The notes under the pieces: generated by a model
Seen by the model: the letters and a program-made list of their open reading frames with translations, nothing else
Databases searched by the model: none
Told to the model about the DNA's origin: nothing
Shown here: positions 43,841-50,658 of the stretch, in pieces
Position numbering within the stretch: position 1 is the first letter of the stretch
Layout: each line of letters starts with the position of its first letter
Assembly (NCBI GenBank): GCA_949283785.1
Contig: CASDTR010000029.1
Coordinates: 1 to 64,000 of the forward strand
DNA from: an uncultured Oscillospiraceae bacterium
GTDB taxonomy: Bacteria > Bacillota > Clostridia > Oscillospirales > Acutalibacteraceae
Reading direction: 5' to 3'
Length of the DNA: 64,000 nt
Program-made: the position numbers and the translations under genes

Positions 43841-44947
43841 TTAAGAGTTCCTTAATCCCCATTCATAAAAAGCTTCTGAGTATAGTTTTCCGTCTTGGTA
43901 TGAACGACTTTCAATAAGATTTGCATTTTCGTCATATTTATTTTGTGTCAGCAAAGTATCGTCTGCTTCAAATTGTTCCCACGTGAACGGTTTTCCTCCT
44001 TTGTATGTCAGAACAACATAATTGATTAAATTCCCTTTTGCATCTTTATTTTCATATTTCAAATGACCGTTAGGGTCAGATCTGGTATCTTCTGTTATTA
44101 CTGAAGATGATGATAGTTGACCATCCGTATATTCTGTTCTTTCACACACAATACCAGGGTAACTGCCTATATAACGAATTAAAGATTTATAAGTGTGCTT
44201 TATACCTGCTTCATACGTTATTCTTTCTGATGTTATGCTTCTCTCCGTATCATTATAGTTAAAGAAAATATTGTCACTTTCCGTATAAGTTTCTTTTATT
44301 CGCTGAAATGGCAAATATTTTTCATCAAATTTTGTTCTCGAGGTTTCTTTTAATCCATCAAATTCTACAATCTCTACTAGTTGGTTTTCAGAATTATAAA
44401 TATATTGTGTGGCTAGTGTTCCGTCACTGGAATATACACTTCCTATCTGTTGTCCTTTGCTATTACTTGTATAATTTAGAATATCTTCTCGAGTTTTTCC
44501 TGTATCAAAAAGCCATTTTCTAACTAAAAGTTTTCCATCCTCATCATACAAAAACTCCATATTTACGTTTAAATCATCTGATTTTAATGAATCTTTAACT
44601 ATGTTTCCAAATTGATTGTATTCTGTTTTTTGAATAGATGTAATATTTCCGTCTAAGTCATAATTTTTAAATGTGCTGTTTTTTTGAAAATAAAAATTAT
44701 TATCTGAACCGCTTTCTGTATTGGTGGAAATACTGTTATGTGCAATGAAAAAGCCGCCTCCGCATAAAATTACTAATGTCGAAACCAATAGTGAGTAAAT
44801 TACTGTCTTTTTAACTTTTCTTTTACCACCAAAATTTAATGATTTTTTTCGATTAGGATTAGATATATCGGTTAATAGTTTGCTTCCGCATTGTTCACAA
44901 TAAATTGCATCCTTCTCATTATCAAAGCCACACTTAGGACAATTCAA
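43841..44947 (-). CDS. Zinc-ribbon, single-TM protein with YD-like repeat ectodomain
   Basis: 368 residues from TTG 44947, with AGGAGGAG 8 nt upstream. NCPKCGFDNEKDAIYCEQCG is the ribbon; a membrane helix spans about 47-70. The exterior has repeated short beta units of the form Y-n-G-n(L/I)-x-S/K (for example YDEDGKLL, YNSENQLVEI, YDENANLIES), like RHS/YD or MORN-type repeats in sparse form. It resembles the next gene in ribbon-TM-ectodomain plan. Function unknown. Confidence 0.65.
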   Translation of the reverse strand: MNCPKCGFDNEKDAIYCEQCGSKLLTDISNPNRKKSLNFGGKRKVKKTVIYSLLVSTLVILCGGGFFIAHNSISTNTESGSDNNFYFQKNSTFKNYDLDGNITSIQKTEYNQFGNIVKDSLKSDDLNVNMEFLYDEDGKLLVRKWLFDTGKTREDILNYTSNSKGQQIGSVYSSDGTLATQYIYNSENQLVEIVEFDGLKETSRTKFDEKYLPFQRIKETYTESDNIFFNYNDTERSITSERITYEAGIKHTYKSLIRYIGSYPGIVCERTEYTDGQLSSSSVITEDTRSDPNGHLKYENKDAKGNLINYVVLTYKGGKPFTWEQFEADDTLLTQNKYDENANLIESRSYQDGKLYSEAFYEWGLRNS

Positions 44948-44974
44948 ATCTATCTCCTCCTATATTTTTCAAAA

Positions 44975-45562
44975 CTATGCCTTATTTTTTTGTGCCAACT
45001 CTTTGCGTACTCTGCTTAGTGATACTTCAGACATACTTAAAAATGATGCTATATATTTGTGGGATACTTTATCAATAAGTCCCGGGTATTCTTTTAAAAA
45101 CCATTCATATCTCTGCGCATTATCAAACCGCATTAAGTTATATTTCATGTCAAAATGCCTTTTGGCTGATTCCTGCAATAAAACATTATAAAGAGCCATC
45201 ATTGCAGGATTGCCGTTAACTAAACTTACTAAATCTGATACAGGAAACAGAAAAATTTCGCTGTCTGCAACCGCCTGCATAGAAAAAAGCGCCGGGGTGT
45301 CAAACGGCAAACTCGGTACAACAGCCTCTCCGAATTTCTGGCAAAAACAGTCTGTAATCTCATTGTTTTTTTCATCTACCAAAAATCCTCTGACAATGCC
45401 TGAACATAAAAACGGAACGTACTTCGGTCGTTCATTTTGATGAATTATTGTTTCACGTTTTTTGAATGTAGCAATTTTACATTTGTTTGCCAAGCTGTTT
45501 ATCAGTTCTTTATCTGTTAATCCGATTTCATTAATTAAAAAGTCGTAAATGCGTGAATCCAT
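44975..45562 (-). CDS. Crp/Fnr-family transcriptional regulator
   Basis: 195 residues. The N-terminal cyclic-nucleotide-fold domain includes FKKRETIIHQNERPKYVPFLCSGIVRGFLVD; the C-terminus has a short HTH (VSHKYIASFLSMSEVSLSRVRKEL). There is no FNR-type Cys cluster, so it is not an oxygen sensor by iron-sulfur. AAGGAGGG precedes ATG 45562. As the first gene of the leftward set it is the likely local regulator; a palindrome ATGTTAACAT lies at 45621-45630. Confidence 0.85.
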   Translation of the reverse strand: MDSRIYDFLINEIGLTDKELINSLANKCKIATFKKRETIIHQNERPKYVPFLCSGIVRGFLVDEKNNEITDCFCQKFGEAVVPSLPFDTPALFSMQAVADSEIFLFPVSDLVSLVNGNPAMMALYNVLLQESAKRHFDMKYNLMRFDNAQRYEWFLKEYPGLIDKVSHKYIASFLSMSEVSLSRVRKELAQKNKA

Positions 45563-45620
45563 TAGAAAAATCCCTCCTTATGTAATATTTTAATTAATTT
45601 TCAAGAAATTTCATTATCAC

Positions 45621-45630
45621 ATGTTAACAT
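45621..45630. promoter_or_regulatory. ATGTTAACAT palindrome upstream of the Crp/Fnr-like gene
   Basis: A perfect 10-bp palindrome about 60 bp upstream of the regulator's start. It could be its own binding site, but its sequence is short and AT-rich. Confidence 0.3.
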
Positions 45631-45692
45631 TTTTATAAAATTTATATTTTTAATTATCATGGGTATAATAAAACAAATAGCTTTTCTATTAT

Positions 45693-45719
45693 TTTCGCAA
45701 AGTTTATAATTTTACGAAA
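45693..45719. repeat. Left 27-bp core-like recombination site
   Basis: TTTCGCAAA (45693-45701), spacer GTTTATAAT (45702-45710) and TTTACGAAA (45711-45719). Two inverted 9-bp arms around an asymmetric 9-bp spacer is the plan of a tyrosine-recombinase crossover site. The copy at 47052-47078 is in opposite orientation with 26 of 27 bases identical. Confidence 0.65.
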
Positions 45720-45763
45720 AAAGCCGCTAAAAGCTTTGTTAATTAGCTTTCAGTGGCTTTTTG
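45718..45763 (-). terminator. Terminator of the tyrosine recombinase gene
   Basis: An imperfect stem pairs AAGCCGCTAAAAGCT with AGCTTTCAGTGGCTT; on the minus strand it ends in GGCTTTTTTCG. It lies just inside the left core-like site. Confidence 0.65.
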
Positions 45764-45781
45764 ACCATTATTTTGACCCTT
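45762..45781. repeat. 20-bp direct repeat (copy 1) flanking recombinase gene
   Basis: TGACCATTATTTTGACCCTT, identical to 46909-46928 and in the same orientation. It holds two TGACC units, as in arm-type sites bound by Tn916-like integrases. Confidence 0.6.
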
Positions 45782-45793
45782 TATAAAATTGTT

Positions 45794-46891
45794 TTAACTT
45801 GCTATTTTTTCTATGCTCTTTTTCTTGTCTTCCATTGATGGGTGGACATACAGCTGCAAAGTTATTGCTATACTAGAATGACCTAATATTTCACTTAGCG
45901 TTTTTACATCAATGTTTTTTTCTATTGCTCTTGTGGCAAAAGTATGTCTTAATATATGATAATTAATCTTTCGTATATGGGCTTCTTTTAAATATCCGTT
46001 TAAAATATTTTCATACTGTCTTGGCTCTATATAATTTTCTGATTTTCCAGTTAAAATATAGGTATCGTCTTTGTTTATATATTCTTTCAGTATTCTCAGC
46101 AACACTAATGGAATAGGTAAACAGCGTCGTGATTTTAAGCTTTTGGGAGTATCTACAACTATTTTTGTTTTAGACAATCTGACTTCATCAAAACATTTTA
46201 CTCTCTGCAATGTTTTGGAAACGGTGAGCGTTCCGGCTGAAAAATCTATATCAGACCACTTTAAAGCGCAGACCTCGCCAATTCGCAGACCCATAAACAA
46301 GGAAATTAATACCCCTAATTTCTTAACGTCTTTTTTCATCAAAAGCATATCTATAAGTTTTTTCTGTTCTTCTTCGTTTAACACTTCAATTTCTGTCTTT
46401 AAGTATTGCTGTAAATCAACTTCTATATCTGTGTTTTGAATATTGTACTGTCTCTTTGCAAATTTTAAAATCTGTTTAAGTCTTCCGATTATTTCCTGTA
46501 TTCTTTTAATGGACAAGTTCTCTTTAAGTTTCATTTCAGCTAACTGTATTGTCTCTGACTGAAAATCTATCTCATTAATATTCCTGTCTTTCCAAAAGGG
46601 AATAAGATGATTATACACAATCGTATGGTAATTTGAATAAGACGATATTTTTACCTTTAACTTTTTCAAACAAAGCCACTGCTCGCAAACTGACTGGAAG
46701 GTAATTGAATCCTTAATCTGCATTTTAGTGGATGCTAAATTTTCTTCGGTGTTTCTTCTGTTGTTAAGCTTATCTTTTGTTTCTTTATACGATTTTCCAT
46801 ATACAGATTTATATTTGCCCGTTTTATCCTTATAACGTGCTTCCCAGCGACCGTCTTTTCTTTTTCTGATATTTTCTCCTCTCTTTGGCAT
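45794..46891 (-). CDS. Tyrosine recombinase (Tn916-Int/phage-integrase family)
   Basis: 365 residues from ATG 46891 (AAAGGAG upstream; an in-frame start at 46957 lies in the direct repeat). Residues 1-50 (RGENIRKRKDGRWEARYKDKTGKYKSVYGKSYKETKDKL) form the AP2-like arm-binding domain. The catalytic domain has Arg in GLRIGEVCALKWSDID, HILRHTFATR, LGHSS and Tyr in ITLQLYVHP. It is bracketed by 20-bp direct repeats and by inverted core-like sites, which suggests it inverts or moves its own segment. It is a second, separate recombinase from the serine integrase. Confidence 0.93.
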   Translation of the reverse strand: MPKRGENIRKRKDGRWEARYKDKTGKYKSVYGKSYKETKDKLNNRRNTEENLASTKMQIKDSITFQSVCEQWLCLKKLKVKISSYSNYHTIVYNHLIPFWKDRNINEIDFQSETIQLAEMKLKENLSIKRIQEIIGRLKQILKFAKRQYNIQNTDIEVDLQQYLKTEIEVLNEEEQKKLIDMLLMKKDVKKLGVLISLFMGLRIGEVCALKWSDIDFSAGTLTVSKTLQRVKCFDEVRLSKTKIVVDTPKSLKSRRCLPIPLVLLRILKEYINKDDTYILTGKSENYIEPRQYENILNGYLKEAHIRKINYHILRHTFATRAIEKNIDVKTLSEILGHSSIAITLQLYVHPSMEDKKKSIEKIAS

Positions 46892-46908
46892 TTTGTACTC
46901 CTTTCGTC

Positions 46909-46928
46909 TGACCATTATTTTGACCCTT
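46909..46928. repeat. 20-bp direct repeat (copy 2) upstream of recombinase gene
   Basis: Same 20 bp as 45762-45781. It lies between the recombinase promoter region and its Shine-Dalgarno, so it could also serve autoregulation. Confidence 0.6.
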
Positions 46929-46983
46929 AATAGGCTGCAATTTTTACAAAAACACAAATAGAAAAGTTAATTGTTCTTTAAAT

Positions 46984-47026
46984 TTGACTTATTATATTTA
47001 CAAAATATAGAAGAATAGTATATAAT
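46984..47026 (+). promoter_or_regulatory. Outward-facing promoter(s) inside the possible invertible segment
   Basis: TTTACA (46997-47002), an 18-bp spacer and TATAAT (47021-47026); overlapping it, TTGACT (46984-46989), 16 bp and TATAGA (47006-47011). Both point right, toward the right core-like site and a terminator at 47131. If the segment inverted they would point left at the Crp/Fnr-like gene. Confidence 0.5.
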
Positions 47027-47051
47027 AATGTCGAATTTAAGAAATTTTTCA

Positions 47052-47078
47052 TTTCGCAAAATTATAAACTTTGCGAAA
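47052..47078. repeat. Right 27-bp core-like recombination site (inverted copy)
   Basis: TTTCGCAAA (47052-47060), spacer ATTATAAAC (47061-47069) and TTTGCGAAA (47070-47078). It is the reverse complement of 45693-45719 with one mismatch in one arm and an identical spacer. Confidence 0.65.
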
Positions 47079-47130
47079 TTTGCAAATAAAACTTTCTATA
47101 AAATACTATGATATTCCTTTACAATATATG

Positions 47131-47161
47131 AAACAGCCGGTCGCAGGACTGGCTGTTTTTT
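47131..47161 (+). terminator. Terminator downstream of the right core-like site
   Basis: AACAGCC (47132-47138) pairs with GGCTGTT (47151-47157), with GTC/GAC extension and a run of six T's. It would stop rightward transcription leaving the recombinase segment before it reaches the gene at 47453. Confidence 0.7.
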
Positions 47162-47288
47162 GTATGGGTTAATCATTAAAGCCCTTGTCCGTTTAAATAT
47201 AGACAAGTGTTTTTTGATGCTCAAAAAGTGTATAAATCACAAATACACCCCTTCTTTTTCCTGTTTCGGTATGTAATTCTCTAAAACC

Positions 47289-47412
47289 ATTGAAATTACT
47301 TATTTTTCTATCGTGATGGCGGGGTCTCGAATCAGAACTGACTCGAGACCCCGCCATCACTTCATGTATATAAAATACATCATCACAATATAATTAAATA
47401 AGTAATTTCAAT
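47289..47412. repeat. Nested palindromes upstream of the rightward gene set (candidate origin or oriT)
   Basis: Inner 18-bp perfect arms GTGATGGCGGGGTCTCGA (47313-47330) and their reverse complement (47343-47360) around a 12-nt loop that itself holds TCAG/CTGA. Outer 17-bp perfect arms ATTGAAATTACTTATTT (47289-47305) and reverse complement (47396-47412). The GC-rich inner arm stands out in AT-rich DNA. It ends about 40 bp before the winged-helix gene. Apart from these, the 561-bp gap holds the promoters, core site and terminator listed separately. Confidence 0.75.
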
Positions 47413-47452
47413 ATAAACAAATTAAATATCAGAGCAAGAGGGGTGTGGTTTA

Positions 47453-48130
47453 GTGGGTGAAAATGTGAGTAGTAGTAAGATTAGATTAGTAGAGAGAGAT
47501 TATAGAGTATTAAGAGAGATAGACAGATGGCGAGCTATAACAGGCAGACAGATAGCAGAGCTGGCGGGCTTTTCAAGCGAACAAACCGGCGACAGAAGAT
47601 TAAAAAAGTTAATAGTCGCCGGTTTGGTTGAACGCAAAAGGGTTTTGTATGGTGTGCCCTATCTGTATTCCTTGACTGCAAAAGGAAAAAGCCTGATAGC
47701 AGCGCCGTCATATAAAGAAAAATTCAGAATAGAACAAATCAGACACGATTTAGCCGTTGTCGATACAGCTATCTATTTTCATAATAAGTTATCTGTTCCA
47801 TATGGGAACATACTATCTGAAAAGCAGCTGCACCGTTTAGACGGATTTTCAAACCGTAAGCACAGACCGGACTTAGTCTTTACAGATGCAGAACAGAAAA
47901 GCACTTGTGCAGAAATAGAGCTTTCGCTCAAAGCCAAAGACAGGCTAAAGAAAAATATAAAGGATAACTTTATTAACTATGACCTTCAAATATGGGTTGT
48001 GCCATCGTTGCAGCATCGAATTGCAAATATTTTGCAGTCGGAACAGGCTGCATATAGCGACATCGAAATATTAGAACTAAAGGAGGTAAGTACAAATGGA
48101 ATTTATTTTGAATTTCATCAAACGGAATGA
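47453..48130 (+). CDS. Winged-helix protein of replication-relaxation type
   Basis: 225 residues. The N-terminal part (VERDYRVLREIDRWRAITGRQIAELAGFSSEQTGDRRLKKLIVAGLVERKR) is a winged HTH, then RHDLAVVDTAIYFHNKL and RPDLVFTDAEQKSTCAEIELS. That arrangement fits the Replic_Relax family found on plasmids and conjugative elements. The start codon GTG at 47453 follows a run of GGGG. In pCW3-type plasmids a wHTH protein binds oriT beside the coupling ATPase; a similar partnership with the adjacent palindromes and ATPase is inference. It overlaps the next gene by 4 nt. Confidence 0.75.
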   Translation: MGENVSSSKIRLVERDYRVLREIDRWRAITGRQIAELAGFSSEQTGDRRLKKLIVAGLVERKRVLYGVPYLYSLTAKGKSLIAAPSYKEKFRIEQIRHDLAVVDTAIYFHNKLSVPYGNILSEKQLHRLDGFSNRKHRPDLVFTDAEQKSTCAEIELSLKAKDRLKKNIKDNFINYDLQIWVVPSLQHRIANILQSEQAAYSDIEILELKEVSTNGIYFEFHQTE

Positions 48131-49518
48131 TAGCTCATCCGTTATTATCTTGCATCGCACTTTGTGCGTTCCCTTTGGTGATTATTATTTCTGAAACTTG
48201 GAAAAGCCATCAAATCAACAAACATTTCAGCTTTTGGAAATTTTTTCGAGGGGTACATATGAAAAAGAAAAATAAAGAATTGCCTAAAGAAGAACAAAAA
48301 CATTCAACTCTAATCGGACATAATCACAGAAAACCAATATACATTCCGGATAACTGCAAGCATGTTTTTGTATGCGGAACAACTGGCAGCGGAAAAACCG
48401 TTACACTTTCAAATTTTGTCTATCATGCAATAAAAGAAAATATACCGTTGCTGATTGTTGACGGTAAAGGAGATACGGGCAACAATTCTTTACTGGAAAT
48501 AAGCCGAACCTTTTGCAGACAATACGACAAAAAGTTATATGTAGTAAATTTGTCAGAACCCAAAGCATCAAACACTTATAATCCATTTAAAAATGCAAGT
48601 CCTACGGCGTGCAAGGATATGCTTGTAAATATGACTGATTGGAGCGAAGAACATTATAAAAGCAACACAGAACGATATCTGCAACGACTTGCAATTTGCT
48701 TAAATCAAGCTGAAATCCCTCTTTCGTTTCACACCTTAATAAAATATTTAAACGGAGAAGAATTTCAGGTTTTAAGTGCAAAGCTGCTTAAAAATGATAT
48801 TATCAGCAAAACAGAGCACTTATTCAATCTTGATATTATCAAAACTTGCGGTAAGATAACAGAAAATGCTGCGGCAAGATTTTTAACCATTGCGGAAAGT
48901 GAAGCCGGAAGTATTTTTTCTGATAAAGGCATTGACATTTATACAGCTATTAAAGAAAACGCTGTTATCCTCTTTGTTTTAAACCCCTTGCTTTATCCTG
49001 AATTAACACCATCTTTCGGAAGATTAATTCTGATAGATGCAAAACAGGCAGTCAGTAAATGTTTTAATACAAATTTAAAACGTGCTTTTTTCGTCTTAGA
49101 CGAAATCAACACCTATGCATCACCTGTATTAACCGACCTTGTCAACAAGAGCAGAAGCGCACATATCACATCGATATTGGCAACACAAAGCCTTTCAGAC
49201 TTAGACTTTGCTGTCAATGAGAATTTCAAAGAACAGATAATAGAAAACTGTAATAACTACATCGTTATGAGACAGAACAGCGCAAAAAATGCGGAGCAAT
49301 GGGCAAGTATCTTAGGCACTAGAGCAACTATTGATGTGACCTATCAATTAGAGCAAGACAACCGTATAACAACTGCAACTGGGTTAGGCTCTGCACGAAG
49401 GGTTAGGGAGTTTTTATATCACCCTGACGATATAAAGAGCTTACCTACCGGAAAGGGGGTATTTTTATCAAGGGACTATAATCAGCACTGCAAAATAGAC
49501 ATACACAAACCATTTTGA
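48127..49518 (+). CDS. VirD4/TraG-like coupling ATPase (rightward set)
   Basis: 463 residues. One N-terminal membrane helix (about 3-23), then Walker A CGTTGSGKTVT, LLIVDGKGDTG, Walker B RAFFVLDEINTYAS and LATQSLSDLDFA, the coupling-protein pattern. In conjugation such a protein delivers the relaxase-DNA complex to the secretion channel. Here no relaxase or channel is seen. ATG 48127 overlaps the upstream TGA (ATGA), so the two are co-translated. It is not a close copy of the leftward soluble ATPase. Confidence 0.85.
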   Translation: MIAHPLLSCIALCAFPLVIIISETWKSHQINKHFSFWKFFRGVHMKKKNKELPKEEQKHSTLIGHNHRKPIYIPDNCKHVFVCGTTGSGKTVTLSNFVYHAIKENIPLLIVDGKGDTGNNSLLEISRTFCRQYDKKLYVVNLSEPKASNTYNPFKNASPTACKDMLVNMTDWSEEHYKSNTERYLQRLAICLNQAEIPLSFHTLIKYLNGEEFQVLSAKLLKNDIISKTEHLFNLDIIKTCGKITENAAARFLTIAESEAGSIFSDKGIDIYTAIKENAVILFVLNPLLYPELTPSFGRLILIDAKQAVSKCFNTNLKRAFFVLDEINTYASPVLTDLVNKSRSAHITSILATQSLSDLDFAVNENFKEQIIENCNNYIVMRQNSAKNAEQWASILGTRATIDVTYQLEQDNRITTATGLGSARRVREFLYHPDDIKSLPTGKGVFLSRDYNQHCKIDIHKPF

Positions 49519-49536
49519 AGAAAAGGAGTTGTTACA

Positions 49537-50394
49537 ATGGAAACAGAAAGGGTTATAGGCTTTTTAAAATCTAACTATCTGTATGTTATCGGTTCGTTTA
49601 TGTATTTTATTCTTTCATGCATGATGTTGGGCGGACGTTGGTATTCCTTTATTATTTGTCTTATCCTTTATGCTGTATCTATTGGAATAGCATTGTCTCC
49701 TGTTGGTGAATGGCTGATACGAACAATTAACCATGTACGACCTATTGAAACAAAAGAAGAAAAAGAACAGTTGATTGGCCTTTTTGCAGATGTGTACAAA
49801 ACAGCCAAAGCAAAACACCCGGATTTACCATACATACAATTATATATTCAAGATACCATGACCGTGAACGCCTGTGCCATTAACAACCACACAATAGCTG
49901 TTACCAAAGGAGCCATGGAAACATTCAACGAAGAAGAATTAAAAAGTATTCTTTTTCACGAAATAGCCCACATTTATTATGGACATACAACTATGAGTTT
50001 ACTTGCAACAATTGGAAACGGTTTTTTCTCTATCTTTGTTTTAGTTGCTCGTGTTTTGATGCTTTTTTTGGACAGCATCAGCGACCCATATCAGGACAGA
50101 GGATTTGGACACTTTCTGTTATCTATTTGCAGATTTATATTAGAAGTAAATATTTTTATTTTCATGTTGTTTTTCAATATTGCTTTTGCAGTTAACAGCA
50201 GGAGCGGTGAATACATGGCAGATGAATTTGCCTATGAAAACGGATACGGGCAAGATTTGGTAAATGCTCTTTATATCCTGCAAAAAATGTCTTTAGGGGA
50301 TAACTCAAACCTGATTGACCAAATGACTGCAAGTCATCCGAGAATATCAAAACGAATTATGATAATTGAAAATCTTTTGGACGGTGAAGCCTAA
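49537..50394 (+). CDS. M48-family membrane metallopeptidase (HtpX-like)
   Basis: 285 residues. Zinc motif HEIAHIYYGH (HExxH) near residue 147, and a downstream SRSGEYMADEFAYE supplies the third ligand Glu. Two helices at the N-terminus (about 12-57) and two more after the active site (about 165-220). HtpX-type proteases cleave membrane proteins on the cytoplasmic side. Carriage on a mobile element beside a coupling ATPase is unusual; substrate unknown. AAAAGGAG precedes ATG, 18 nt after the ATPase gene. Confidence 0.88.
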   Translation: METERVIGFLKSNYLYVIGSFMYFILSCMMLGGRWYSFIICLILYAVSIGIALSPVGEWLIRTINHVRPIETKEEKEQLIGLFADVYKTAKAKHPDLPYIQLYIQDTMTVNACAINNHTIAVTKGAMETFNEEELKSILFHEIAHIYYGHTTMSLLATIGNGFFSIFVLVARVLMLFLDSISDPYQDRGFGHFLLSICRFILEVNIFIFMLFFNIAFAVNSRSGEYMADEFAYENGYGQDLVNALYILQKMSLGDNSNLIDQMTASHPRISKRIMIIENLLDGEA

Positions 50395-50442
50395 ACCGTA
50401 CAGTAATTCATCCCTCTTAATAGCTTAAATTTCATCAAAGAC

Positions 50443-50475
50443 AAAAAGGTTACATCAATGCATGTAACCTTTTTT
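50443..50475 (+). terminator. Rho-independent terminator of the rightward set
   Basis: AAAAAGGTTACAT (50443-50455) pairs with ATGTAACCTTTTT (50462-50474). Confidence 0.85.
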
Positions 50476-50658
50476 CGTGATGAATATATTGATTTTTGAG
50501 GGAAGAATTTTTGTTCAACTGTTCAAAAAATAATTAAATCATGTTTTTGTTGCAATAAATTGTTTTGTGTTATATAATCCGGTTAAAAGATGGACGGGTT
50601 TATTTTTGCGTAAATATTTAAACTTGGTTTGAAGTAAAAACAGCATAACAGGTAATTG

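Noticed and set aside
45693..47078. Small transposon ending in terminal inverted repeats
   Set aside because: The sites have a recombinase-core plan with a spacer, no target duplication flanks them, and only one copy is seen; inversion fits better, though mobility is not excluded.
47289..47412. CRISPR array or repeat cluster
   Set aside because: The repeats are inverted and nested, not direct with spacers; no cas genes nearby.
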